Below, one piece after another: positions 37,972-48,248 of a DNA stretch of 64,000 nt; position 1 is the stretch's first letter; the number at the start of each line of letters is the position of its first letter. The notes beneath the pieces are model-generated. The model saw only the letters and a program-made list of their open reading frames with translations, made no database searches and was not told the DNA's origin. Source of the stretch: Batillaria attramentaria (taxonomy: Eukaryota; Mollusca; Gastropoda; Batillariidae); assembly GCA_018292915.2 (NCBI GenBank), contig JACVVK020000345.1, positions 435,534 through 499,533 on the forward strand. The letters run 5' to 3'. Position numbers and translations under genes: made by a program.

Positions 37972-39020
37972 TGAACGTGTTTGGCCGGGATCCACGAGTC
38001 AAATGACGACGGGTAGCCGAGCCAGCGAATTAAATATTCTTTTCTTCCACCAGGGCCTCGCCGCGATTTCAAAATTTGTTCAATCCTATAGACTTGTTTT
38101 TCACCAACTTTTTGTAACTCTTCTTTATAAAAACTCCCTTTCAATTCCTCGCCGTGATCGTCTTTGATTTTATAAGTTACAGGTCGTGTACTTAATACGC
38201 GGCTTAAAGTAAACAGCTCTTGCGTCCAGCCTGGTAAATACCCTTTCTTAAACGACCGACGCGCTTTAGAAATGCGAACGCGGTCACCAATGTTTAGCTG
38301 TGTCACCGACTGTTTTCCTTTTCGTCCGTATAACGCCTGCCACACCTCTTCGCTCGTTTCAGCTGTTACTTCAACGGGTGCACGTCGAATACTCCGGTGA
38401 TACGAATGATTGTAACTGTCGACAACCTGAGGTAGAACATCCACGTAGCGCAAAGTATTTGTGTGGGTAAAATATCGCCAGAGTCTTTCTTTCAACGTGC
38501 GATTAAATCTTTCCACAACCGCGGCTTTTATGTCTTCGTTTTCTGTGGTAAAGAAATACACCTTGTGCTTGGACAAAAATTGTTGAAAAACACGGTTGAT
38601 AAATTCTGTTCCTTTGTCTGTTTGCAGTTTTAAAGGTTTCCGTCCAGCCGTCTCAAAGATGTGTTCAAACGCTTTCGTTAGCGACGCACCCGTCTTGTTC
38701 TTTAAAGGCACGACCCACGCGTACTTGCTCAACACGTCGATGCAGGTTAGCAAGAAGGTATAACCGTCATTATACTTCTTCAATTTTTGCACATCAATTA
38801 AGTCGGCTTGCCACTGGTGATCGATTCCTCCTACGATAATACGGCGACGTGAAAATCGGTGTCTAACAGGTTTGTGTAATGTATACGTATCTTGATGAGA
38901 CAACCACTGTTGTATGTCTCCGAGTTTCGCTTTAGGTACAGCTCTTTTTAAACTTTGCACACCACCAAAACTGCCAGGGAGCTTAGGATTATAGTACCGC
39001 TGTCGTAACGCTTTAGACAT
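37968..39020 (-). CDS. RVE integrase with chromodomain, copy B
   Basis: A 350-aa frame with the same residues as copy A by eye, including D73, D135, E170 and the chromodomain. An intact integrase in a structurally defective element could act in trans. Confidence 0.9.
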   Translation of the reverse strand: MSKALRQRYYNPKLPGSFGGVQSLKRAVPKAKLGDIQQWLSHQDTYTLHKPVRHRFSRRRIIVGGIDHQWQADLIDVQKLKKYNDGYTFLLTCIDVLSKYAWVVPLKNKTGASLTKAFEHIFETAGRKPLKLQTDKGTEFINRVFQQFLSKHKVYFFTTENEDIKAAVVERFNRTLKERLWRYFTHTNTLRYVDVLPQVVDSYNHSYHRSIRRAPVEVTAETSEEVWQALYGRKGKQSVTQLNIGDRVRISKARRSFKKGYLPGWTQELFTLSRVLSTRPVTYKIKDDHGEELKGSFYKEELQKVGEKQVYRIEQILKSRRGPGGRKEYLIRWLGYPSSFDSWIPAKHVQ

Positions 39021-39034
39021 TTTTTTTTTTTTTT

Positions 39035-39853
39035 TTAGTCAAATAACGCCTCCCAATGTATACGCGGCGATTTAAAGTGTCGGGGTGATGGTGATGATGA
39101 TGATGAGCGAATAAGAGGAGATTCCTGTCGACGAAGACGACGACGAACGCGAGGGCGCGATCGGTCTGCTGTAACTGAAGGCGTAGAGGGTGTTGCAGCA
39201 TCCCTTAAAGACGACGCATGCCTGTTCCGTTGTAAGTAGTCCCAGCGCTTCAGGTTGCCTACAATTTCACGCGGTACGTTGGCGCGTTTCAAAGCACGAG
39301 CAAATACATTCCACCCCTGCGGAGTTTCCACTTTTTTCCGAGCGCGTAGTACATCATTGACTAAATCAGACATATTTGACCCGTCGATGGTTACGCCTTC
39401 GTATACCAACTGACCTCTTTCATCCCAGGTCAATTCAGGATCCTCTTTAAGATGCTCTAAAAGTAACCGCGCTTTCTTATGCATCGTTTTAGGAACACTG
39501 GCGAGGACACGGTTTTCTAATTTTTCTTCTAAGCTGCCAGCACTAGACGACGGCGGTGCTGGCTGTGTTGCCGAAGCACTTTCAGCGGTGGTTGAAGCGA
39601 GTTCCACTCTACCGATCGGTTTCTGACGGTACTCTTTACTAAAATGTCTGTAGCGGTGCAAAGCCTGTTCATAGCGTCTGGCTTTTTCCAACGGTTCTAA
39701 TGCTGCATCTTGTAAAACTTGCGTTATCTCCTGGTCCAAACCGACAATATTCCCATTTAAAATATCCGTTACGGGTGGTGGTGGTGGTGGTTTTTGTTCT
39801 TGTCGTTTAAGCCATTCCGGGTCGACCAATACCATTTTCTTCGTGTACTCCAT
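39035..39853 (-). CDS. Conserved element protein of unknown function, copy B
   Basis: 272 aa. It differs from copy A by one extra Pro in the N-terminal Pro run, an Ile-to-Leu change and an Arg-to-Leu change in the Arg cluster. The spacer to the integrase start is slightly longer (A-run). Confidence 0.75.
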   Translation of the reverse strand: MEYTKKMVLVDPEWLKRQEQKPPPPPPVTDILNGNIVGLDQEITQVLQDAALEPLEKARRYEQALHRYRHFSKEYRQKPIGRVELASTTAESASATQPAPPSSSAGSLEEKLENRVLASVPKTMHKKARLLLEHLKEDPELTWDERGQLVYEGVTIDGSNMSDLVNDVLRARKKVETPQGWNVFARALKRANVPREIVGNLKRWDYLQRNRHASSLRDAATPSTPSVTADRSRPRVRRRLRRQESPLIRSSSSSPSPRHFKSPRIHWEALFD

Positions 39854-39861
39854 TTTTTTTG

Positions 39862-40188
39862 TTATTGCCCGAGCAAAACTTGTCCTAGCACACCTAATAC
39901 TGGACCTAACACAGCGCCGAGAAATCCACCTTTCTGCAAAAGTGCTTTTCGGCGCTTTAAAGAAGTTTTCTTGGTCGCCAAGGTTCTAAGCGTCTGTTTA
40001 TGCGCACGAAGTTTTTGTTTCTGACGCGGGGTCAAACGCACACGCCCTTTTAAAATATTGAATGAACATTCGCACAAGGTTTGAATCAGTTCACGGTCCC
40101 CGGATCGGATAATAGCTTTCACGACTTGCGGTTTAGCTTTCGATAAAAATTTCAATAACGCCGCGTTGCGTTTTAGCCGCGCGCTCAT
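39862..40188 (-). CDS. Small basic conserved element protein, copy B
   Basis: 108 aa, one residue different from copy A. Overlaps the ATPase stop by four bases, as in A. Confidence 0.75.
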   Translation of the reverse strand: MSARLKRNAALLKFLSKAKPQVVKAIIRSGDRELIQTLCECSFNILKGRVRLTPRQKQKLRAHKQTLRTLATKKTSLKRRKALLQKGGFLGAVLGPVLGVLGQVLLGQ

Positions 40189-40805
40189 TTTTGAAGATAA
40201 ACGGTCACACCTTGAGGCGAAAAAATATCAGTTCGTAGGCGCAAATGTTCTGGTGTTTCTTGTCTGAGATCAATCAGCAAATAACCGTGACTTTTTGAAA
40301 CAGCGTCTTTATATGCTTCTAACATATATTGAGTTTTTCCAGGGTACATTTGTTTTGCCAGTGCTGTTATTTGGGACGCGTCACGCGGGTTTTTAAACAC
40401 GACTAAATAATGACTGTTTAAGCTTATCGTTCGCTGTTCTTTGTTTTTTCCAAATAAATTTTGCACGATGTACATAACGGAGATGTTCAGGTGATGACTG
40501 CCTTTCGTAAACAGCTGTGTCACGCGAGAATCGGTTTCATGCATGAGATCATCAATAATAAGAAGACAGCGTTTGTGACCTGTAAATTTCGACATATCAG
40601 GTAATCCCTCCTGAAATTGCACGCCTCGCAGCTGTAGCTTGTCATATAACGGTTGCCAAACACCGTAACACCAAATAATTTCCTCCGGCACGGGGACCAT
40701 AATATCCTTCAACCGATCTAAACACTGATTGACAAAATAGCTTTTGCCGCTTTGTGAAGGCCCTGCAATAAGACAGGTAAACGGATGCTGAAATCGCGGA
40801 TCCAT
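40185..40805 (-). CDS. DNA-packaging ATPase (A32-like), copy B
   Basis: 206 aa from the MDPRF start. Walker A is unchanged and Walker B reads LLIIDD. A second difference near the C-terminus changes Ala to Val. The same acceptor-like TTTCTCTCAG word lies just upstream. Confidence 0.88.
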   Translation of the reverse strand: MDPRFQHPFTCLIAGPSQSGKSYFVNQCLDRLKDIMVPVPEEIIWCYGVWQPLYDKLQLRGVQFQEGLPDMSKFTGHKRCLLIIDDLMHETDSRVTQLFTKGSHHLNISVMYIVQNLFGKNKEQRTISLNSHYLVVFKNPRDASQITALAKQMYPGKTQYMLEAYKDAVSKSHGYLLIDLRQETPEHLRLRTDIFSPQGVTVYLQK

Positions 40806-40862
40806 GTCTGCTGGGTAACTGAGAGAAACAAATGAAAACCAACAGTTAAATATCATCATCAT

Positions 40863-41535
40863 GTGGGACCCCTATCCTAAATGGGAGGCGCTGACAGCTG
40901 TCACTTCATGATCTCCCTGTATTACTTCACTGGAGGCTATGGCCGTGATCTCAGGTTCAGGTCAAATGGCTCCCGGTCTCCCTACCTAAACGGGAGACGC
41001 TGACAGCTGCTACTTTATGATCTCCCTGTATTACTTCACTGGAGGCTACGGCCGTGATCTCAGGTTAAGGTCAAATGGCTCCCGGTCTCCCTACCTAAAT
41101 GGGGAGGCGCTGACAGCTGTCACTTTATGATCTCCCTGTATTACCTCACTGGAGGCTATGGCCGTGATCTCAGGTTAAGGTCAAATGGCTCCCGGTCTCC
41201 CTACCTAAATGGGAGACGCTGACAGCTGTCACTTCAGGAGCTCCATGTTTCCCCCATTTATCTTGTATTACTTCACTGGAGCACCCTAACAGTTCAGGTT
41301 ATAAGGTGAAGCCCTGATTTTATAGGGTCGTGTCCTAAAGTTTACGTCATAAGGTTAAGGGCATGACCTGAAGTTATAAGGCTGTGACCTGAGGACGTGA
41401 CCTCAGGTTAGGGCTATGACCTGAGGCTAAGGACGTGACCTCAGGTTAGGGCCTTGACCTGAGGCTAAGGACGTGACCTCAGGTTAAGGTCAACTGCTCC
41501 CTACTCCCTAGGGGTTGAGGGGTCGCAACTTATAC
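40863..41535 (-). repeat. Left terminal inverted repeat of copy B
   Basis: Reverse complement of the copy A left TIR with about three 110-bp units and the ACGTGACCTCAGGTTA outer words. It ends in GTCGCAACTTATAC, one base short of the full terminus. It then joins fragment C directly at an AACATGGG word shared with 33119-33126. Confidence 0.85.
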
Positions 41536-41536
41536 A

Positions 41537-43172
41537 AACATGGGTTTCAAAACCGATGGAAAATCGATCTTCACTTACACACAAAAACGCAAATCTCTTT
41601 CGTTCTTCTACATCAAACGGGTGGTTGCTTCTGATGGCGTTTCAACGTTCCCCACTTCCGTTTAGCTTATTGTGATAAAAAAAGCCGTTTTTCTTCTTTT
41701 GTGTACTGAAAATTTTTTTTTTTGGCCAGTTGAAATAGCCCACCTCCTCGCGGTACTGGCTGGATGGTTCTTCGTTTCATGCCAAAAGTCATGATCCTAA
41801 GAGTCAACTAACGGGCATTTTCTTCTTTAAAACACAGTGCTTAATAAAATGTGTTTTTATGTTTGCAGAAGAACCGGGTTGCTCTATCCACGTGTGTAAT
41901 GTGTGTGTGGTTGACCAGTGTTGATACCTGGCAATCTGCAGGCTTGCAAACGTGAAAAAAAGTGCTTCCTCGTTCCTGTTAATACATGCTGGAATAAGGT
42001 AGAAAGACACCAACTGTTGACGGTTTGGCTTATCTCTGACAATGTTGTAGCCATGGTCTAAATGGACAAGCGCTGACCGCCGTCACTTCAGGAGCTCCCT
42101 GTTTCCCCATTTATCTTGTATTACTTCACTGGTACACCCTAACAGTTCAGGTTATAAGGTCACGTCCTGATGTGATAGGGTCGTGTCCTAAAGTTTACGT
42201 CATAAGGTTGACAATGCTGTCGCTATGACCTAAATGGAAATCGTTTATCGTCATTTCATGAGCTCCGTGTTCCCCCATTCATCTTGTATTATTTCACTGG
42301 CCCAGTCTAACAGTTCAGGTTATGCGGCTCCCGGCTCCCTACCTAAACGGGAGGCGCTGACAGCTGCTACTTTGTGATCTCCCTGTATTACCTCACTGGA
42401 GGCTATGGCCGTGATCTCAGGTTAAGGTCAAATGGCCCCCCGGTCTCCCTACCTAAATGGGGAGGGGCTGACAGCTGCTACTTTGTGATCTCCCTGTATT
42501 ACCTCACTGGAGGCTATGGCCGTGATCTCAGGTTAAGGTCAAATGGCCCCCGGGTCTCCCTACCTAAATAGGGAGGGGCTGACAGCTGTCACTTTGTGAT
42601 CTCCCTGTATTACCTCACTGGAGGCTATGGCCGTGATCTCAGGTTAAGGTCAAATGGCTCCCGGTCTCCCTACCTAAATAGGGAGGGGCTGACAGCTGCT
42701 ACTTTGTGATCTCCCTGTATTACCTCACTGGAGGCTATGGCCGTGATCTCAGGTTAAGGTCAAATGGCTCCCGGTCTCCCTACCTAAATAGGGAGGGGCT
42801 GACAGCTGCTACTTTGTGATCTCCCTGTATTACCTCACTGGAGGCTATGGCCGTGATCTCAGGTTAAGGTCAAATGGCTCCCGGTCTCCCTACCTAAATA
42901 GGGAGGCGCTGACAGCTGTCACTTCATGATCAGGTTATAAGGTGAAGCCCTGATTTTATAGGGTCGTTTCCTAAAGTTTACGTCATAAGGTTAAGGGCAT
43001 GACCTGAAGTTATAAGGCTGTGACCTGAGGACGTGACCTCAGGTTAGGGCTATGACCTGAGGCTAAGGACGTGACCTCAGGTTAGGGCCTTGACCTGAGG
43101 CTAAGGACGTGACCTCAGGTTAAGGTCAACTGCTCCCTACTCCCTAGGGGTTGAGGGGTCGCAACTTATACT
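41537..43172 (+). mobile_element. Right-end fragment C of the Polinton-like element
   Basis: Starts at the position equivalent to 33119 of copy A. It carries the small ORF (41540-41665), the non-coding 3' region and a complete right TIR ending CGCAACTTATACT. The TIR has about five 110-bp units (42357-42908) followed by the CCTCAGGTTAGGG outer words. It supplies the terminus that copy A lacks. Confidence 0.82.
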
Positions 43173-43199
43173 ACTACTCACACCGCTGTTTCCTTTCTG

Positions 43200-44340
43200 T
43201 CTTGGGTACGTGGAGTAGTTGTGAGTTCAAAGTATGAGTGCTGGATGTGTGTGTCCGTTTACGTCATCTTTACCAGACCAACAAAACTCCGTGTTCTGAA
43301 GAACGTTGAAGGCACTTTCACGGACACCGTTTTTTTTTTTTTTTTAAATGAATATCTCTGGAACTAAACATGCTAGAACCTTATTTCTTTTTGTGTTGTG
43401 CTCAGAATGATTAGTTCTACGAAAGTACACCACTTTCCGTGCTCGTTTTTCCTAGTGGCGGCCATCTTTAAAAGGCGGCCATTTGGGATTATTATCACAA
43501 AGCTGTATTTCGGAAAATATTTGGCACAATATATGAGATAACCGTTAAGTATTAAAAATGGCGTATGACAAACGTCTGCGTATCAAATTTCGCATTCCTA
43601 GCCTACCTCATTCTCGTGTCAAAATCGTGGAATTGAATAGATGGGTATCCCTGGCGGCCATTTTGGAATCGCAGCCATTTTGAAGCACGTACATGATAAA
43701 TTGTAAACAGATGTGTTAAGCACATCTAGATTGACCTGAGCACAAATTTTATGAGATTTCTGTCGATTTTGGGTGGGTGTACCGTATACAGTCAAGGTAC
43801 TGACGGCCATCTTGAAATGGCGGCCATCTTTGAAAGATATCACACTGATGTATATCAGGTTTTATTAATGACTTGAAGATGTGCCAGTATGCCAATTTTC
43901 AGGTCTGTAAGACAGATAGAAAGTTTCATGGAACGTTTCGCTATTTGTTTGTTACAATGCTAGTCTGTTTTCTGGATTGAATTGCATTGGATATTTTTGC
44001 ATGCTGCTGATGACACACATGCTAATTAATCGTTTTAAGCCTTGAACTACTTCATTTTACTCTTTTTCGTAACCGTGTTCAAATTTGTAAAAACTGCCAG
44101 CAAAAGTTTAGAAGTAAACATCATGAATAATTTTTTTCAGTGGTTTTAAAGGGCAGCTTGTCACATTTTGGCTACTTTTTTATAAGTGAAAACCCAGAAA
44201 CGGGAATCTACATATAAGAACGTTGAAAATTTTTATAAGACGTCAACTCCTTTGTGTGTGTATCTGACAAGATTTAAGACGTGCTTTCAAAATCTGAAGC
44301 GTTCCAGTCGTAGCGATATTATCGTCAACCGTGAAAATGG
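43200..44340. repeat. Right flank: GGCGGCCATCTT-type dispersed repeat
   Basis: Several GGCGGCCATCTT/GGCCATTTTG words (about 43455-43830). The block around ATCTCTGGAACTAAACATGCTAGAACCTTA (43352-43381) has a diverged relative at about 46326-46356. No gene seen. Confidence 0.55.
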
Positions 44341-44356
44341 TACATTTTGGCATTTT

Positions 44357-44451
44357 CACGATTCACTTGAGTGAGTGAGTGAGTGAGTATTTTAAGGCTT
44401 AACGCCGCGTCAGCGACAAAGACTAATTCGCGGCAGACACGATTCACTTGA
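44357..44451. mobile_element. 67-bp insertion with perfect 14-bp target-site duplication
   Basis: CACGATTCACTTGA occurs at 44357-44370 and 44438-44451, flanking GTGAGTGAGT...AACGCCGCGTCAGCGAC...TTCGCGGCAGA. The insert is related to words at 11030-11085 and 52921-52965. Long duplications of this size are typical of LINE-mobilised short elements. Confidence 0.75.
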
Positions 44452-45192
44452 AACATGCCAAAAGTTCCGTAATCTTTGAAAGCACTAAAACGACTTTTAT
44501 CTTCATTTGTCTCGGCTGTGTCCAAATTTGAGGTACATTTGAGCAGTGGTTTCGAAATGGTAAGCATGATAAATGAAATTTCTGTCAGTTCGGTCTGCCA
44601 CACCACATTTCGAGCATTTCATCAAATTTGGGACCACATAACAGCCATATTTTCAATCATATGCGATGGAAAAAAAAATATTGTCATTCTATGTATACAA
44701 TGGGACAAAGTTATCATGAAACAGTCCGCCATGTTTGTGCGATTGTTCAAATTTTATACCTCCGAAAACGCCAAAAGGCATGATTTACAAATAAAAGCGA
44801 CACAAAAGGGACAGAAACCACTTAACTTTGACAAAGGACGGCACAGGTCGACGTTTCGGCTTACGCCTTCTTCAGGACATAAACAAATGGGACATAACTT
44901 CAACAAACAAGCAAAAGGTAACTCTGCGGACGTACTGACATACACGGCGCGGGAAAAAAAAAAAAAAAAAAAAAAAGAGGGCGAGAAAAGGACCAGAAAA
45001 AATAGCAAAATTATCACAACACCCATCCTTAGGTGACAGAAGACCATGGACTGTGTGTGAAAAAAAAAAAAAAAAAAAAAAAAGTTGGGCAGAAAAGAAC
45101 AAAAAAGAATAGTGAAAATTAGCAATCACAACACCCATCCTTTGGTGACACAGGACCATGGATTGTGTGTGAAAAAAGTTCAGAGGGTTATG

Positions 45193-45437
45193 TTACGGCT
45201 TTTCGTTCAAACCACCCGGGGCCTGACTTCCCAGGCGCTGAATAATGTGCGACTCCATGTCGCGTCTGTCTGTGGCGTCACCGTGCATAAGCCACAGGCC
45301 AGTTACAGTCATATTTAAGATGGAGTGGCCTGCAGAATTGAAATGCACGGCAACGGGTTTTATTCTGTTGTGTCTGGTGTCGGCGATATGTTCAGTAAAG
45401 CGTGTTGCCAGGCTACGTCCAGTTTCCCCAACATACT
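45193..45437 (-). pseudogene. GIY-YIG endonuclease fragment of a Penelope-like element, left arm
   Basis: The minus-strand frame reads YVGETGRSLATRFTEHIAD, then KPVAVHFNSAGHS and, near the end, GSQAPGGLNEKP. This is the end of a GIY-YIG nuclease domain as attached to Penelope-like retroelements. It is only the last 80 or so codons. The reverse transcriptase is absent and the frame runs into the opposite arm at the centre. Confidence 0.75.
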
Positions 45438-45654
45438 GGCAACACGCTTTACTGAACATATCGCCGACACCAGACACAACAGAATAAAACCCGTTGCCGT
45501 GCATTTCAATTCTGCAGGCCACTCCATCTTAAATATGACTGTAACTGGCCTGTGGCTTATGCACGGTGACGCCACAGACAGACGCGACATGGAGTCGCAC
45601 ATTATTCAGCGCCTGGGAAGTCAGGCCCCGGGTGGTTTGAACGAAAAGCCGTAA
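45437..45654 (+). pseudogene. GIY-YIG endonuclease fragment of a Penelope-like element, right arm
   Basis: Same coding end as the left arm, plus strand, from TRFTEHIAD to GLNEKP-stop. It lacks the YVGETGR word, which exists only in the central spacer of the opposite orientation. Confidence 0.72.
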
Positions 45655-46594
45655 CATAACCCTCTGAACTTTTTTCACACACAATCCATGGTCCTGTGTC
45701 ACCAAAGGATGGGTGTTGTGATTGCTAATTTTCACTATTCTTTTTTGTTCTTTTCTGCCCAACTTTTTTTTTTTTTTTTTTTTCACACACAGTCCATGGT
45801 CTTCTGTCACCTAAGGATGGGTGTTGTGATAATTTTGCTATTTTTTCTGGTCCTTTTCTCGCCCACCTTTTTTTTTTTTTTTCCCGCGCCGTGTATGTCA
45901 GTACGTCCGCAGAGTTACCTTTTGCTTGTTTGTTGAAGTTATGTCCCATTTGTTTATGTCCTGAAGAAGGCGAAAGCCGAAACGTTGACCTGTGCCGTCC
46001 TTTGTCAAAGTTAAATGGTTTCTGTCCCTTTTGTGTCGCTTTTATTTGCTTAACTTGTAACCACTTTGCAGTCATTACCGTTTCCGTTTCTATTTCTTCT
46101 TCATGATTTACAAGTTTACAAAAACGCCATTTTGAATATTTGCCGGCTGGGTATTTCATAGACTAATGCACGCACTTTCATTTCTCACATGTCCAAGTAC
46201 TTGTGAGTATGGAGCGTTTTTATTAAATGCGTGTGTCCGTTAGGTGATCTCTGGGAGACCGCCGAAAACCCGTTTTCTTAAGAACGTTTTATGTGCCTCA
46301 TTTACAACGCACTTTAAAAATGTGTATCTCTGGAACGAAGAATGCTAGAACCTTAATTCTTTTTGCGTTATAATCAGAACAGTTAGTTCTACGAGGCTAC
46401 AATAATATCCAAGATCGCTCCTTTGTAATTAATTTTGGCTGCCGATACCTACTGTATGCCAAGTAACAACTTCAAAGTCGTCACTAATATTCAAAAACAT
46501 GTATGTAACACATTTCTACCTACATGGTCAGATGAGCGTGTCGTGTAGAATTTGTTTGAAGTTAATGAATTTGGAATTATTGAATGAAATGTTA

Positions 46595-47170
46595 TTATTT
46601 ACAACGTCTTGGATATTCAGTGGTTCCATATGGATGCCCCTGAGAGAGGCTACATTTGTAGATATCAACCATTGGACGAGGCACTGAGAGCAGACTGTTC
46701 CTTGTGTTGTGTTGTTTATCGTGTTTGAAATTAAACAGTTGATGAAGATATATTCGGGCTTTGCAGTAAACAATTTTGTGCATCAGTACGCATTTGTTAA
46801 ATTCCAGATGCTGTTTTAGAGGAAGAAGTTTGAGGATTTTAAACTTTTGGTCGGTACTCGAATTATCCGAGTGACAGAGTTTGACAGCGCGCCGGTGAAT
46901 GGAGTTTACCTTTTTGAACTGATTTTCACTACACTTGTCCCACAATGTGGACGCAAAATCCAGGTGACTTTGCACGTGGGCATGAAAGACTAGCTTGCAG
47001 GTGTCATGACTAACTAAGCGACTTAGTTTAGATAGCATGAATAGATTTTTTGATAATAATTTACAGAGACCATCAACATGCGTTTCCCACTTTAGCTGGT
47101 CGTCAATTATGACACCCAGTAGACGGTGGTTTGAGACCTGCTCGATGGACTCCGATCCAGTTGACAACCA
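46595..47170 (-). pseudogene. Non-LTR reverse transcriptase C-terminal fragment
   Basis: About 190 open codons begin with LLGVIIDDQLKWETHV, followed by SKNLFMLSKLSR, HVQSHLDFASTLWD and NSIHRRAVKLC. This is the thumb/connection region that follows the RT core in Jockey/CR1/RTE-like elements. The catalytic FADD box is upstream and missing. The tail is truncated at about 46595. Confidence 0.8.
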
Positions 47171-47204
47171 TAGAGGAGATAGTTTGCGTTGTTGTTTTTG
47201 GCGC

Positions 47205-47365
47205 GTTCCTGTCTGTCTAACTAGTCAGTTTCACCAGTGATTGTCTGTTCATTGTTGTATATAATGTGCGTGAGTTGTGAGTGAGGGATAGGCGCCTTGA
47301 GTTTTATTTAAAGAAATGCACCCTACAAATACCATTTATTATTATTAGTATTGTTGTTGTTGTTG
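47205..47365 (+). mobile_element. Non-LTR retroelement 3' UTR with ATT tail
   Basis: GTCTAACTAGTCAGTTTCACCAGTG, a GTGAGTTGTGAG region, and TTTAAAGAAATGCACCCTAC before an ATT/GTT microsatellite. This matches the 3' end at about 48510-48640. Confidence 0.6.
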
Positions 47366-47535
47366 TTGTTAGCATGCTTTTGGTTTTGGTGGTACTATGT
47401 ACCATGCGGTTGACTTTACACCACTGGGAGACTTCAGTGAGGCTATGCTGAAATACATCGTTTATTTTGGACTCATGCACATCCGACGCATGGAGCGTGG
47501 GGTCGTCAGCAAATATATCACAGCTTACATTAGGG

Positions 47536-47539
<4 letters not shown>

Positions 47540-47566
<27 letters not shown>
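47540..47566. repeat. (GA)n microsatellite
   Basis: A short GA run with flanking GCAGTG repeats, upstream of the transporter gene. Confidence 0.8.
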
Positions 47567-47570
<4 letters not shown>

Positions 47571-47916
47571 ATGACAATGACAGTTGCAGTGGCAGTGGCA
47601 GTGGCTTTTGATTTTACAAGCAAAACATTTATACCTGGAAACCTGTTTTCAATCTTGTCCTTACTATTCTACTTAGACACTAGCCTGGCATATAAAAAAG
47701 CCTATTCGGTTTTGTTTTGTTTTGTGTGTTTGTGTGTTTTGAAATTTCATCTACGGACAAATAAAAATTTAGTTGGATAAGTGGGGAAAGACACACAGAC
47801 AGTCATTTCCTGTTGTTCTTTGGCTCGGGGAAGGAGGTGAGAACAGTAGTGACACTATGCCACATTCGGCAACCAAGAAGAAGGTGGGACAAATGTGCAC
47901 AACTTTCTGTTTTCAG

Positions 47917-48248
47917 AGTTCAAATGGCTGAAAGTAGTGAGTCTGCTGTTCCTGACGCCTCAGTACGCCGTCCTCATCCTCACTATGCGGTACGTGCGCA
48001 CGCTCCCTGGACCCAAGTTCGTGACGTCGACAACTGTACTACTGGCCGAATTGGTCAAAACCGCAGTCTGCTTCCTCGTGATTCTCGTTCAAAAGCGGGG
48101 TCCTCGCGGATTCGTCAATGAAGTGTACGAACATTTGGTGTGTCGACCCTGGGACTACGCCAAAGTCTGCTTACCGTCTCTAATGTTTGTCATACAAAAC
48201 AACTTGGTCTTCGTGGCTGTGTCAAATTTAGATGCTGCCACCTTTCAG
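47917..48248 (+). CDS. SLC35A-like transporter exon (TM1-3 region)
   Basis: Acceptor CTGTTTTCAG, donor TTTCAG/GTGTGT. Encodes helices with [16 protein letters not shown] and [19 protein letters not shown]. Enters with two bases of a split codon. Confidence 0.85.

Larger units (their letters stand above)
34193..41535 (-). mobile_element. Polinton-like element, inverted copy B (3'-truncated)
   Basis: A minus-strand copy nearly identical to A from its left terminus (41535) to the middle of the capsid gene (34193). The second half of the capsid gene, the protease and the 3' region are missing. It is interrupted at 35802-37569 by a terminal-inverted-repeat insertion. Only scattered substitutions distinguish it from A, so duplication was recent. 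Confidence 0.88.
26083..43172. mobile_element. Nested Polinton/Maverick-like locus (copy A, inverted copy B, right-end fragment C)
   Basis: The locus is bounded by inverted termini. The left end begins AGTATAAGTTGCGACCCC and the right end finishes with its reverse complement. Copy A occupies 26083-34191 (plus), copy B 34193-41535 (minus), and a third piece, C, 41537-43172 (plus), supplies a complete right terminus. Removing 33119-41536 would leave a canonical unit of about 8.7 kb. Genes are tightly packed on one strand and include integrase, packaging ATPase, adenain-like protease and capsid candidates, as in Polintons/adintoviruses. No DNA polymerase B frame is present in any of the pieces. 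Six-bp target-site duplications are not evident at the outer ends. Confidence 0.85.
44789..46049. repeat. Large inverted repeat (arms about 0.62 kb) from a Penelope-like element
   Basis: The left arm 44789-45410 is the reverse complement of 45437-46049 with few differences. The central spacer is about 26 bp. Both arms run from AAATAAAAGCGACAC through the CTTCTTCAGGACATAAAC word to the GIY-YIG coding end. Poly-A/T tracts inside differ in length. Confidence 0.88.

Noticed and set aside
33119..41536. Search for a DNA polymerase B gene hidden in the spacer regions
   Set aside because: No frame longer than about 90 codons lies outside the assigned genes, and none shows polymerase motifs.
43619..43843. 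74-aa ORF with KMAA-type repeats
   Set aside because: Arises from repeated GGCGGCCATCTT words in a dispersed repeat; no protein signature.
44476..45036. 186-aa plus-strand ORF
   Set aside because: Runs through dispersed-repeat DNA into the Penelope palindrome and ends in poly-Lys from an A-tract; no family pattern.
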